From NCBI GenBank assembly GCA_905478335.1, contig CAJQIC010000023.1:1-58342 (forward strand): a DNA stretch of 58,342 nt. Reading direction: 5' to 3'. Both the position numbers and the translations under genes were made by a program. Origin of the DNA: an uncultured Bacteroidia bacterium (GTDB lineage: Bacteria; Bacteroidota; Bacteroidia; NS11-12g; UBA9320). The notes beneath the pieces were generated by a model. It ran no database searches, was not told the DNA's origin, and saw only the letters and a list, made by a program, of their open reading frames with translations. Each line of letters opens with the position of its first letter. Position 1 is the stretch's first letter. Shown here in pieces: positions 29,017 through 38,171 of this stretch.

Positions 29017-29689
29017 ACCTCGTTGGCTGGTTTTTAGATTCGTCTAATTCTGGCGTCACATAGTCGTCTTCTTGCAGTCGATTTATTCTTGGTTGTAAAA
29101 TCCAAACACCTATGAAATAAAACCAGATGAGGAAAAATTCTCCAATAAATTCAGGCTTTCGCTGCGTATTTCCTTTTTCTACCAATTTGATTGTTTTTGC
29201 CGTGTGATAGTAGGTGTATATAGAGCATCCTACAGACAAAAATACCAAAGGAAATATGAGGAAGAATTGGCCAATCCACGTAGGCATTTCTTCTAGTTCT
29301 CCCTGTGTTTCGACCAAGTGAAAAACCTCGTTAACGATATTGGACAAACTATAAAAAATGGCGATTAGAATGAGTATGGGCAGAATAATACACCATTTGA
29401 ATAAGGTTAAATTAAGGCCATGACCGTGAGGGAGTTTTTTGTGTAAGCCAACCGATATTGACCACAGCCAACCCGCAAAACCAAGGACACTTGGTATGAT
29501 AATAATGGGCAGCCATTTAAATAGACTTTTTACCATTCCTATGATTACTTCAGGTTCTGGTTCATGGTCGATATGAAGCGGAAATGTACTGAGGAATCCA
29601 CCTATAGCAACAAATTGCATGACAAAAGGGAAGGCGAAAAATAACAGAAAAAGCTGCCAGTGCTTGGCACGTAGAAATAGGTGTATCAT
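29006..29689 (-). CDS. Integral membrane protein of unknown function
   Basis: 227 residues from the ATG at 29689, which gives a 4-bp ATGA overlap with the upstream gene; a start four codons earlier is possible but less likely. Five hydrophobic segments; a central conserved-looking AWIGWLWSISVGLHKKLP-like region and a charged C-terminal tail. No family recognised. Middle gene of a three-gene overlapping set. Confidence 0.6.
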   Translation of the reverse strand: MIHLFLRAKHWQLFLLFFAFPFVMQFVAIGGFLSTFPLHIDHEPEPEVIIGMVKSLFKWLPIIIIPSVLGFAGWLWSISVGLHKKLPHGHGLNLTLFKWCIILPILILIAIFYSLSNIVNEVFHLVETQGELEEMPTWIGQFFLIFPLVFLSVGCSIYTYYHTAKTIKLVEKGNTQRKPEFIGEFFLIWFYFIGVWILQPRINRLQEDDYVTPELDESKNQPTRYDN

Positions 29690-30069
29690 TTGGTTAACCA
29701 ATTATTTTCTTGATAAAGGTGGACGGCTTTGTCCGTTAATTCTTGAAGATTTTGTTCAATTTTAGGTGTTAGAAATTTTACATGGAAACAAGTCTTCCCT
29801 TTTAAAAACTTTCTTGTGTCGTCGTTCAGTAACGGGTCTACTTGTTCTTTATGTGTATACAACGGAAAGAAGTAAAAACGTACGTCTTTTGCTTTAGGGA
29901 CCACACTGGCAAAGTAAATGCCTTCTACTTTTTTCTTTCCTTGCATGGTGGGAATTGTTCCGCTAACCTCAAAGTTCTCTGGTTTTTCGGAGGTAACACG
30001 AAACACGTTATTGTGTTTTGTCAATATCCCTTTAAGCTTCTGAGCAATTGTTTCTAAATCTTTTGTCAA
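29686..30069 (-). CDS. Small soluble protein, possibly DUF1801-like
   Basis: 127 residues, no signal or membrane segment. The pattern FASVVPKAKDVRFYFFPLYTH ... LKGKTCFHVKFL resembles DUF1801/YdhG-like proteins, in which a phenylalanine- and lysine-rich sheet ends with a conserved GKxCFH segment. I am not sure of the assignment. First gene of the set with the membrane protein and methyltransferase. Confidence 0.5.
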   Translation of the reverse strand: MTKDLETIAQKLKGILTKHNNVFRVTSEKPENFEVSGTIPTMQGKKKVEGIYFASVVPKAKDVRFYFFPLYTHKEQVDPLLNDDTRKFLKGKTCFHVKFLTPKIEQNLQELTDKAVHLYQENNWLTK

Positions 30070-30137
30070 TTTTCTGGATTAAGCACAAAGATTAATACAA
30101 ATTATCCAATTAATCATGAAGTGAGCAGACAGAAAAA

Positions 30138-30164
30138 GAGCTCGGTTTCTCCCGAACCGAGCTC
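30138..30164 (-). terminator. Intrinsic terminator of the SDR/Lacal_2735/SRPBCC operon
   Basis: A perfect 10-bp stem (GAGCTCGGTT / AACCGAGCTC) with a 7-base loop, followed on the minus strand by TTTTTCT. It lies 47 bp after the SRPBCC stop codon. Confidence 0.88.
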
Positions 30165-30210
30165 AAAGTAACAAATTGTATGAAAAAATTTTAGTAGATA
30201 TCGATTAGCA

Positions 30211-30681
30211 CTAATCAATTTTTTGAGGAAACTTGTTTTCCATAGCTTTACGCCTGTACTCAAAAATTTCGTTTAAGTTTTTTTTGATAAATAAGCCGTT
30301 TGCAATGCGACCTAAAAAACCCATTGGAGGGGTATAGGTTATGATGTCGTGCATCAAAGTTTCATTACCTACAGCTTCTATATGGTGCTGGTGATGCCAC
30401 ATGGCGTAAGGGCCAACACGTTGCTCGTCGACGAAAAATGATTTGTCAGCAACATTCTTAATTTCAGTCACCCAGTTCATTTTAATGCCCAGTAATGGGC
30501 TCACTTTATAGCTAATAATCATCCCAGGATACATCTTGTCCGGCACGTCGCCAGAAGTGATGTCAAACCCCATATGGTCGGGTGTAATTTCTTTCAAATT
30601 GGCAGGTGATGAAATGAAATCCCATACATCATCAATTGGTGCATGCACGTGCTGGCTTCTCTTAAACTGGTAGGTAGCCAT
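30211..30681 (-). CDS. SRPBCC (START-like) family protein
   Basis: 156 residues with the helix-grip start VHAPIDDVWDFISSPANLKEITP, typical of SRPBCC ligand-binding proteins, and a C-terminal helix (about 125-150). Such proteins bind hydrophobic ligands. It follows the Lacal_2735 gene by a 1-bp gap. In flavobacteria such genes occur with SDR and photolyase genes; no photolyase is present here. Confidence 0.88.
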   Translation of the reverse strand: MATYQFKRSQHVHAPIDDVWDFISSPANLKEITPDHMGFDITSGDVPDKMYPGMIISYKVSPLLGIKMNWVTEIKNVADKSFFVDEQRVGPYAMWHHQHHIEAVGNETLMHDIITYTPPMGFLGRIANGLFIKKNLNEIFEYRRKAMENKFPQKID

Positions 30682-30682
30682 A

Positions 30683-30859
30683 TTATTTAGATTGTTGTAT
30701 CAAAGCTTCAATTTCTTTGTTCACTTCGTCAGCCAGTGCATATTTTTGATCACTTGCCGCTCTGTTTACAGTTGAAAGACTGTGCGCTTCCTTCATGAGT
30801 TGATCATACTTTTTTTGAAGCTTGTCTATGCGCGATTTCTTTTTGAAAATGGAAAACAT
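30683..30859 (-). CDS. Lacal_2735 family small protein
   Basis: 58 residues, easily missed because of its length. Starts MFSIFKKKSRIDKLQKKYDQ and is entirely helical and charged, the pattern of the flavobacterial Lacal_2735 family. ATG at 30859, stop at 30683-30685. It lies between an SDR gene (8-bp gap) and an SRPBCC gene (1-bp gap) in one operon. Function unknown; may form a short coiled coil. Confidence 0.85.
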   Translation of the reverse strand: MFSIFKKKSRIDKLQKKYDQLMKEAHSLSTVNRAASDQKYALADEVNKEIEALIQQSK

Positions 30860-30867
30860 TGTTGTAA

Positions 30868-31560
30868 TTATTTTAGGGTTGAAATACCTCCGTCAAGTTT
30901 GATGACTTGTCCAGTCATCCACGAAGACTTATCTGTTAATAAAAAGTATGCAAGATTTGCCACGTCACCGGCAGTCCCGATTTTGTTTAGTGGATGCCGT
31001 TTTGCATTCGCTTCAATTTTATCTTCTGTACTGAGCAGTCTGTCAGTAAGGCTCGTTTGTGTAATTGAGGGGGCAATCGCGTTTACTCGAATTTTTGGAG
31101 CAAACTCAGCTGCTAAGGCGCGTGTCAAACCTTCTATTGCACCTTTGCTGGCAGATACGGCACTATGAAACGTAAATCCCGTTTGAACAGCTACCGTAGA
31201 GAACAACACAATACTTGGGTCATAAGATTTCTTTAGCCTAGGCAGCACTTGCTGGATAACATCAATTGCGCCAAGAACTTGTACTTCATAATCTTCAGCA
31301 AAGTCTGAGGTGCTGATACGATGAAATGGTTTTAGGTGAATCCGGCCAGGACAATACACAACACCATCAAGCACTTCTGGTAAATCGGTAAGTTGAGTGT
31401 TTGGGTCCTGAACGTCGTAGTGGATGTATTTTATTCCTGCGTTATCGTTCTTCTCAGATTTGTTGTACGTTGCCGTAATGTCATATCCACTTGCTTTGAG
31501 CTGTTGAACAAGGGCTGCCCCAATTCCCGATGATCCGCCGATTATTAAATATTGTTTCAC
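30868..31560 (-). CDS. SDR-family protein with an altered active site
   Basis: 230 residues with the Rossmann motif GGSSGIG (8-14) and a C-terminal WMTGQVIKLDGG typical of short-chain dehydrogenases. The active-site Ser is present (FSTVA, about 121) and Lys139 is present, but the catalytic Tyr is replaced by Val135 (VSASKG instead of YxxSK). It may therefore bind a nucleotide without normal oxidoreductase chemistry, or use another residue. First gene of an operon with Lacal_2735 and SRPBCC genes. Confidence 0.85.
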   Translation of the reverse strand: MKQYLIIGGSSGIGAALVQQLKASGYDITATYNKSEKNDNAGIKYIHYDVQDPNTQLTDLPEVLDGVVYCPGRIHLKPFHRISTSDFAEDYEVQVLGAIDVIQQVLPRLKKSYDPSIVLFSTVAVQTGFTFHSAVSASKGAIEGLTRALAAEFAPKIRVNAIAPSITQTSLTDRLLSTEDKIEANAKRHPLNKIGTAGDVANLAYFLLTDKSSWMTGQVIKLDGGISTLK

Positions 31561-31742
31561 GTTTTTGCCTTTTCGTTAAACAAAACGCCAAACAGAACAA
31601 ATTGTTCATCCAAAAATAAATTGGTTGAAATAGTATAATAGTGCAGATTAAACGGAACGTAAATTAAGTAAGCAGAAGTTTTTTAATGAAGTCTATGGTG
31701 AAAACTGAAGCACTTCAGGCAACGCAAGGGGTTATTCTAAAG

Positions 31743-32774
31743 TCAATCCGTTTGTTGTATACAGATCTTCCCAACAAAGTGCCCACCTTCTGGTGTTTAC
31801 ACTTTTAAATGATACAGTACATTTGATAGGCTATTGGTATGAATGTAGTTTTGAGAAGATTCGCCTACAATTTGTCCAAGGCTATTGACCAACTCAATTC
31901 GAGCCACACTGATATTAGCGACATGAACTATATCCGACGTCGGGTTTGGGTATATCCGAATATTATTCCTGTTGATTGACCCAACATTAGCTATGGGTGA
32001 AACGTCCACTTCTACTTTCCCAAAGACAGCACCAGCGTCTTTAGCGGTTGCGACAACATCTATTAGTCCAGATTTATTGGCAGTTAAATGTCCGTTCTGA
32101 TCTATAGTTGCTCCTCCACCTTTAGATGTTATGGTCCATTGTACGGTACAATTTGTAGGATTTGTAGGGGATAATGTAGCAACCATCTGCAATTGTTCTC
32201 CATTTGTATTCACTATTTAATTCCCCGATCTTGATGTTACCTGTATGCTTACAACCGGTATTTCAACGACATTCCGAAGGTCGCCAGCCATAACTGAGTC
32301 ACCTGGGTTCTGACTAAAGCCGAAACTATGCACAACTATGCTGTCAGCAGAAATATAAGATACCTCCATCCAACCATAGTAATATGGTGAGGCTCCTGAT
32401 ACTTTATATCGTAGACCAATATATTTATTCGTTGCTCCTACATCAGATGTTCCAAAGTCCTTGCTGGATTTTAAATAGGAAAAGGTAGAAGTGTCGGATA
32501 TCATTTGATTCTTGCTCAACACGTCAACGTTGCCTTTGCTGTTCAGAAGGTAATCAATAAATCCAAGATTGGAAAACGATTGATCATAGCGTAAATCGCC
32601 AAATACTGAACCTGGAGTTACACGCAAATCTGTTTCACCGTTTCCGTCTAAATCAAAGGAGTATTTCGTTTCACTATTACAAGCGACATCTTCTCAAAGG
32701 CTTGTATACCTGGTTTGAGCTTGTACAACAATGGTGTTAAGTGCAAAAGCGAGTAAGAAAACAACTTTGTTCAT
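31743..32774 (-). pseudogene. T9SS type A secreted protein broken by three in-frame stops
   Basis: A single frame runs from ATG 32774 to TGA 31743-31745 (344 codons) with stops at 32694-32696 (TGA), 32217-32219 (TAA) and 31797-31799 (TAA). The reading is coherent across each stop: a signal peptide ending VVQAQ, a DLDGNGETDL stretch, a beta-rich body, a bacterial Ig-like domain (LQMVATLSPTN ... GLIDVVATAKDAG) and a type A T9SS signal (IRIYPNPTSDIVHV ... YHLKV-stop-TPEGGHFVGKI). No frameshift is present. The gene cannot make its full product; the fragments would be unexported. Confidence 0.85.
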
Positions 32775-32922
32775 AATGATAATTCGATGAGTGGATATTC
32801 AATAATAACGCAAATGTTTTAAATCATTCGTTTTTAACTCACAACTCACAACTCACGAGAGACATAGGCTTCCTGCAGGTTTGCACTAATTAGAGAGGCT
32901 ATTATTGCTAAGCATTCCTAGA

Positions 32923-33138
32923 TCATTTCTTCAGACGCAGCAATAGTGAAACTACCAATAAAACAAAAGGACTGCCGTGCATAATAAAGTCGAACCAGTC
33001 CATCGGTGACATGCCATTGGCACCTCCTAAAACCCATTTGATTTTACCCCAAATATGTGGTTCTGGCACGAAAGGAGCAAGACCCAAAGTCAGAGACGCT
33101 AACAGAAAAAGTCTAGTATTATTTCTTATCTTTTTCAT
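32923..33138 (-). CDS. Small membrane protein with two hydrophobic segments
   Basis: 71 residues with two hydrophobic segments (about 9-25 and 52-67) joined by a region with PEPHIWGKIKWVLGGANGMSPMDWFD. I recall close relatives in many Bacteroidota, sometimes labelled as transporter components, but no function is established. It lies 24 bp after the membrane protein gene upstream, in the leftward arm of the putative Crp/Fnr regulon. Confidence 0.65.
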   Translation of the reverse strand: MKKIRNNTRLFLLASLTLGLAPFVPEPHIWGKIKWVLGGANGMSPMDWFDFIMHGSPFVLLVVSLLLRLKK

Positions 33139-33162
33139 TCTAGAATAATGAGCAAGATGCTA

Positions 33163-33843
33163 TCATTCTGGCATTTGTATTCCTTTGGTGAGTATATAAA
33201 CTCCCATTACTGCTAACCAAAGTGCTTTTACATGAAACAATGGTTTGTAGATTTCAAAATTTACCGGAATAAATAGTATGACACACATAGCTACTAGACC
33301 AAAAATAATGGTAAACCAACCAAGCCAAGAACTTACTATTTTCCATTTGACAAATGCTGAACCTAAAAGTATAAATCCAACGCCAGAAAATATTCTTCCA
33401 AACCGAGTAAAGCAGGTTACATACTGATTTGTAAACCAAGTGCCATTTATGTATTCCTCCATTTGTTCTGGAGTCATACCAGCTGTTCTGCCTACACCCT
33501 CAGCACCAAAATTGTAATAAAATGCAGCAGCTATGGCTAAGGTAAATGTTCCAACTACAATCATACCTGCTCCAGGCAGTACGAGAATACGGTGTGGACT
33601 CCGTGCCGTCATAGATACGAGGGCGAAGATGGATATACCCATGGTAACCCATCCAAAAATATGAACACGATACATCCAAATCCAAAACCACACATTTTCA
33701 CCAATTTTAGCGAAGTCTCCAGCTTCTATATATTCCCCAATGTGATGTGGCATTATCACCCAACCTAGCCATAGAAGTAGTGATGCTACTATAAAGGCCC
33801 ATCCAGTAAAAGAGGTTTCGAAATCTTTTTTAGTTACGTACAT
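33163..33843 (-). CDS. Six-helix integral membrane protein of unknown function
   Basis: 226 residues with about six membrane helices and two aromatic-rich loops (MPHHIGEYIEAGDFAKIGENVWFW and EEYINGTWFTNQYVTCF). Several histidines (MPHH, RVHIFGW, FHVKALW) could bind haem or metal, but this is a guess. It is transcribed away from sorA and shares the palindrome at 33892-33905; a TACACTTG box at 33863-33870 fits its promoter. Confidence 0.65.
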   Translation of the reverse strand: MYVTKKDFETSFTGWAFIVASLLLWLGWVIMPHHIGEYIEAGDFAKIGENVWFWIWMYRVHIFGWVTMGISIFALVSMTARSPHRILVLPGAGMIVVGTFTLAIAAAFYYNFGAEGVGRTAGMTPEQMEEYINGTWFTNQYVTCFTRFGRIFSGVGFILLGSAFVKWKIVSSWLGWFTIIFGLVAMCVILFIPVNFEIYKPLFHVKALWLAVMGVYILTKGIQMPE

Positions 33844-33891
33844 AATTTAAATAAATAATATGCAAGTGTAGGGAGTTCATTATTTCTGAAT

Positions 33892-33905
33892 GTAACAATC
33901 GTTAC
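33892..33905. promoter_or_regulatory. Operator palindrome GTAAC-aatc-GTTAC between divergent promoters
   Basis: A perfect 5-bp inverted repeat with a 4-bp spacer. Its centre (33898.5) is 29.5 bp before the TATATTGC box (33928) of the rightward sorA gene and 28.5 bp from the TACACTTG box of the leftward membrane protein gene. The same motif occurs at 43380-43395 and 48091-48106. A Crp/Fnr-type site at about -41 is the natural reading. Confidence 0.75.
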
Positions 33906-33969
33906 TTTAGGCTTTTTTACCTACTCGTATATTGCACTGTTTTTATTTACATTTAAAACCAAAAAAATA

Positions 33970-35190
33970 GTGGAGCGGAGAAAATTCATAAAACAAGCAG
34001 CATTAAGTTCATTTGCAACGCTTATTGGAACCGAGATTGTTTTTGGTTCTAAGTTACTAGACGGGTATGAGCCTCTTGCTATGCAAAATCCGGATCCTTT
34101 CACCTTATTCAGTAAGGATAAAGGTATGGTTGTTTTGAATGATAAGCCTTGGAATATCGAAGCCACGGCACATTTATTGGATGATAAGGTAACGCCTAAC
34201 TCTTCTATGTTTATTAGAAATAATGGGAAGGTACCAGAAGAGTTAGATGCCAGTACCTGGACGCTCACTATAGATGGAGAATCGGTAAGTACCAAGAAGA
34301 CATACACATTAGCAGATTTAAAATCCAAATTTCAGCAACACACGTATCAATTGGCTATAGAATGTGGAGGTAATGGTCGCAAGGAATTTGATCCGCCGGC
34401 CAAAGGGAACCAATGGGGAGTAGGAGCTATACACTGTGCTTCATGGACAGGAGTGCGACTTCGCGATGTGTTAAAAGACGCAGGAATTAAAGACGATGCA
34501 GTTTATATTGGTTTTCATGCTGTGGATGTTCACTTAAGTGGAGACCCCGAGAAAGAACCTATTTCTAGAGGTTGCCCAATGTCTAAAGCTTTGCAGGATG
34601 AAACAATACTTGCATTCAAAATGAATGGTAAAAATATTCCTAAGATTCATGGATATCCATTGCGACTAGTTGCTGGAGGATGGCCAGCTTCTGTGTCTGG
34701 AAAGTGGATTAACAGAATCAGTATTAGAAACAAGGTTCACGACGGCACAAAAATGAATGGGAAAGCTTACAGAGTTCCTTGTAAACCTATAGCGCCTGGG
34801 GATAAGGTGAAGGATGAAGATATGTGCATCATCGAGTCTATGCCTGTTAAATCATTGATAACTTACCCTAAGAGTGGCGCAATGTTAAAAAAAGGAAAGA
34901 CGTTAAAAATTAGAGGTCATGCTTGGGCAGGGGAGTTAGAAGTTGCTAAAATGGAATATTCAATAGATTTTGGTTCAACATGGAATGCATGTACGCTAGA
35001 AAAGCCGGTAAATCGATTGGCTTGGCAACATTTTACTTCTGAGATTGAATTACCAAAAACGGGTTATTATGAAGTTTGGGCTAGGGCCACAGATTCTAAT
35101 GGAGTAGCTCAGCCGATGATTTTGCCGGGATGGAACCCGAAAGGATATTTGAATAATGCTTGCCATAGAATTGCCTTGAAAGTGACTTAG
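33970..35190 (+). CDS. sorA: Molybdenum sulfite dehydrogenase catalytic subunit (SorA-like)
   Basis: 406 residues. A GTG start at 33970 is used because the frame has no closer ATG and it begins a twin-arginine signal (ERRKFIKQAAL). The sulfite oxidase fold follows: molybdopterin-binding domain with the metal ligand Cys132 in IECGGNGRKEF, an RGCPMSKAL segment, and a C-terminal dimerisation domain (WAGELEVAKMEYSIDFGSTW). It oxidises sulfite to sulfate in the periplasm, passing electrons to cytochrome c. The cytochrome gene starts 1 bp after its stop. Substrate is inferred from the family. Confidence 0.88.
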   Translation: MERRKFIKQAALSSFATLIGTEIVFGSKLLDGYEPLAMQNPDPFTLFSKDKGMVVLNDKPWNIEATAHLLDDKVTPNSSMFIRNNGKVPEELDASTWTLTIDGESVSTKKTYTLADLKSKFQQHTYQLAIECGGNGRKEFDPPAKGNQWGVGAIHCASWTGVRLRDVLKDAGIKDDAVYIGFHAVDVHLSGDPEKEPISRGCPMSKALQDETILAFKMNGKNIPKIHGYPLRLVAGGWPASVSGKWINRISIRNKVHDGTKMNGKAYRVPCKPIAPGDKVKDEDMCIIESMPVKSLITYPKSGAMLKKGKTLKIRGHAWAGELEVAKMEYSIDFGSTWNACTLEKPVNRLAWQHFTSEIELPKTGYYEVWARATDSNGVAQPMILPGWNPKGYLNNACHRIALKVT

Positions 35191-35191
35191 T

Positions 35192-35671
35192 ATGAAGGGT
35201 GAAACGAACACAAGCATACACGTTACTAAACTGATCCGCTTAATCAGGCTGTCAGTAGTACTTTTATTCGCCTTTATTGGCAGTATGATATTTTTTGTGT
35301 TTAGTCTTTCTTTCAATTCTAATCCTCAACCCATAGAAACAGCTGTATCAACAGAAGTATTGGATGACGCAGATTGGGATAAGATAGAAAATGGTATACA
35401 TGTGAGGACAGGATTGATAGATTCTGAAGGTTTGATGGCGGTCGTGTCTAATTGTACCAACTGTCACTCAGCAAAACTGCTGACTCAAAACAGGATGTCT
35501 GCTGACCAATGGAATGAGACAATAAAATGGATGCAAGAAACGCAGAACTTGTGGGATCTTGGCGGTAACCAAGAAATTATAGTAAAATATTTAACAACCA
35601 ATTATCCATATAAAAAGAAGGGTAGGCGTGCAATTTTGTCGAATATAGAGTGGTATGAATTGGAAGATTAG
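35192..35671 (+). CDS. sorB: Membrane-anchored monohaem cytochrome c (SorB-like)
   Basis: 159 residues. One N-terminal membrane helix (about 16-40) and a periplasmic domain with a single CxxCH haem site (Cys88, Cys91, His92). A Met in MSADQW or MQETQ downstream may be the sixth ligand. Its position 1 bp after sorA makes it the electron acceptor of the sulfite dehydrogenase. Confidence 0.88.
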   Translation: MKGETNTSIHVTKLIRLIRLSVVLLFAFIGSMIFFVFSLSFNSNPQPIETAVSTEVLDDADWDKIENGIHVRTGLIDSEGLMAVVSNCTNCHSAKLLTQNRMSADQWNETIKWMQETQNLWDLGGNQEIIVKYLTTNYPYKKKGRRAILSNIEWYELED

Positions 35672-35891
35672 CAAAATACATGTGGTAGTCTTTTTCTTAG
35701 CTTGTAAACTTAAAGCAGTTAAGAAATGTACTCGAGTATCAAGTTCTTATCTCATGGAATCAGAAGATTTGTTCCCTCTAGCAATACTCAAGACTACCCA
35801 TAGAGGCATGATGGCTCTTGGGCGGAGTGAGGCTGCTTTGTTGGGGTGCTCTTTGAAAAAGACAGTATAACAAAACATTAAATAAACGTAA

Positions 35892-36764
35892 ATGAATAAA
35901 TATCTTGACGCATTTGTAAATGCATTTAAAGGCACAGTAGATTGGACTTGGAAATCCATCATTTTTGAGGTTCCCATGTACACCAACTATTTTTGGGGTT
36001 TAATAATTATCTCGGTTGCTGTCTGGTTGTTAGAAATAGCTTACCCCTGGAGAAAAGAACAATCAATAATCAGAAAAGATTTTTGGTTAGATGTTTTTTA
36101 TATGTTCTTTAACTTCTTCATATTTTCAATAATAATCAGTGGCGTATACACAACCTTGGGCCTTCTCTTTGCTGAGGTAAATATCACGGCTAAAAGTTTC
36201 GCAATTATCAATATTTCTGCGTGGTCACAGTGGTTACAGCTATTTGTATTCTTTATTATTTTAGATTTTGTGCAGTGGTTTACGCACGTATTGCTACACA
36301 AATATCCTTTCCTTTGGAAGTATCACAAAGTACACCACAGTGTAAAAGAAATGGGATTTGCAGCTCACTTGAGATATCACTGGATGGAAAATGTGCTTTA
36401 CAAACCATTAAAGACATTCGGGGTAATGATTCTAGGAGGTTTCGAACCAGAACAGGCATACATTGTTCACTTCATCACTATTACCATAGGTCATTTAAAC
36501 CATGCTAATATTAAATTGTCTTGGGGTCCGCTTAAATATATATTTAACAATCCAGTAATGCACTTGTATCACCACGCTTACACGCTGCCAGAGGGCAAGT
36601 ATGGTGTAAATTATGGTATTAGTCTAAGTCTTTGGGATTATATCTTTAAGACAGCATATGTGCCTGAAGACAGTGGAACAATAGAAATAGGATTTAAAGG
36701 AGATGACAAGTTTCCTCAGGATTTTATAGGTCAAAGTATCTATGGTTTTGGAAAGGATAAATAG
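35892..36764 (+). CDS. Sterol desaturase / fatty acid hydroxylase superfamily protein
   Basis: 290 residues with about four membrane helices and the histidine clusters of the di-iron family: HVLLH (near 138), HKVHH (about 150), HFITITIGHLNH and HLYHH near the end. These enzymes oxidise lipids. It lies 220 bp after sorB on the same strand and may be read through from it. In this setting it could modify a lipid, but the substrate is not known. Confidence 0.88.
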   Translation: MNKYLDAFVNAFKGTVDWTWKSIIFEVPMYTNYFWGLIIISVAVWLLEIAYPWRKEQSIIRKDFWLDVFYMFFNFFIFSIIISGVYTTLGLLFAEVNITAKSFAIINISAWSQWLQLFVFFIILDFVQWFTHVLLHKYPFLWKYHKVHHSVKEMGFAAHLRYHWMENVLYKPLKTFGVMILGGFEPEQAYIVHFITITIGHLNHANIKLSWGPLKYIFNNPVMHLYHHAYTLPEGKYGVNYGISLSLWDYIFKTAYVPEDSGTIEIGFKGDDKFPQDFIGQSIYGFGKDK

Positions 36765-36781
36765 TTCCTTCCGATAGATTG

Positions 36782-36818
36782 AAAACCTGACTTAGCCACT
36801 GATTAAGTCAGGTTTTTT
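36782..36818 (+). terminator. Intrinsic terminator after the sterol desaturase gene
   Basis: AACCTGACTTA ... TAAGTCAGGTT with a 9-base loop and eight T's. It also encodes the last codons of the convergent GT87-like gene. Confidence 0.88.
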
Positions 36819-38149
36819 TTTATGCATGTACTAGTAGAAAATACTTCGTAAAAGAATACAGAATAGACAATCCCGTATTCTATGAGTAAAACCCAATAAC
36901 TATTAATATTTGAGTCATTTGCGTACGTATAATAGCTAAGGAAAATGACCAAACTCCAAACCAAGGTAAATTTATATCTTGTGAATAAAGAAAGAAATAG
37001 AGGTGTAGCCAAATACCAAGGATGCATAGTAGTGGTAGTGAAAAAATAAGACACTAGCACAAATAACATACAGATTATTAGTCCTTTAGTAGTTTCATTC
37101 TTTTTTGAAAAGGCTGCAAGTAGTACAAAGAGCAGCACAGTAAAAGATAAAATTTTACCAATGGTCGCAATCTCATTATAGCCCCTGTAGCTGTAGCCTA
37201 TTTCTCTTATCAAGTAATAAATACTTGCGTTAAATTCAAACTTTTGAAACCAAAGCGCTACTGTATTGGTATAGTTATGGACGAATTCTATAGATAAAAA
37301 TGGTGCAAACAAAAGTACTGATGTGAAACCTACTATAGCGCAGAACAATATCCATTTCTTAAAACCTAATTTCTTAAAAAACAGCGGTAAGAAAATAAGA
37401 GGGATAAGCTTAATGGATATAGATATAGCAAGGACTAGCGCCGCCATTTTCCATTTGCTTTTGTGCAGTAGATACAGACTTAGAATAAGGAAAAAAATCA
37501 TCACGGACTCAAAATGAAGATTGCCTGTAAGTTCTATGATTACAAAAGGGTTTAGGATATACCAAAAGATTCTAGAAGTAGGGATTTGGAGGCTTTTAAG
37601 TAATTTTTTACCTACGAGTAATGTTCCGACATCCGCTATAATAATAAGCACCCTCATTACAATCACAGCACCCGATATGCTGCTGCCTGAAAACAAACCC
37701 GCTATCACAAAGCATAGCTGATTCAGAGGTGGATAGTTGGTGTGATTTCCAGCACTAAGATGTCCCATTCCTTGGAATAACTCATGGGCTTGATGAATCG
37801 GGTATTTCCCTATATCGATAAATGATCCAGGTGTGTAGAGGTATGGATTAAGTCCTTCCAAAATCATTCTGCCATCCCAAATAAATCGGTAAAAATCTTG
37901 AGACAAATTAGGGATTGCAACTATTAAAGTAACCCTAAACAGAATAGCGAGAAGAGTAAGTGATTTGAAATCATCTTTGAAATAATGTACAAGTAAGAAG
38001 AATAAGCCAAATAAAACGGTATAAAGAATTCCGAGTTGTGCCAAATCCGTTCGCACATAGTGGTACGCAAAAAAATAGTACGCGATGCAGCTAATTAAAC
38101 CAATCAGAAATAATAAGAAGCCTCTTTTATTTTTCCAAGCTGACATCAT
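36803..38149 (-). CDS. GT87-like polyprenyl-phosphate sugar mannosyltransferase
   Basis: 448 residues, around 11 membrane helices. The conserved SQDFYRFIWDGRMILEGLNPYLY (about 74-97) is the lumenal loop with the catalytic Asp seen in the GT-C mannosyltransferases. It uses lipid-linked sugars on the outer face of the inner membrane. Last gene of the five-gene minus-strand operon that begins at 43337. Confidence 0.83.
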   Translation of the reverse strand: MMSAWKNKRGFLLFLIGLISCIAYYFFAYHYVRTDLAQLGILYTVLFGLFFLLVHYFKDDFKSLTLLAILFRVTLIVAIPNLSQDFYRFIWDGRMILEGLNPYLYTPGSFIDIGKYPIHQAHELFQGMGHLSAGNHTNYPPLNQLCFVIAGLFSGSSISGAVIVMRVLIIIADVGTLLVGKKLLKSLQIPTSRIFWYILNPFVIIELTGNLHFESVMIFFLILSLYLLHKSKWKMAALVLAISISIKLIPLIFLPLFFKKLGFKKWILFCAIVGFTSVLLFAPFLSIEFVHNYTNTVALWFQKFEFNASIYYLIREIGYSYRGYNEIATIGKILSFTVLLFVLLAAFSKKNETTKGLIICMLFVLVSYFFTTTTMHPWYLATPLFLSLFTRYKFTLVWSLVIFLSYYTYANDSNINSYWVLLIEYGIVYSVFFYEVFSTSTCIKKNLT

Positions 38150-38171
38150 TGTCTTAAAGGAATCAATGGCA

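Noticed and set aside
35655-35870. 71-codon frame between sorB and the sterol desaturase gene
   Set aside because: It overlaps the end of sorB, has no recognisable domain, and the opposite strand is equally open.
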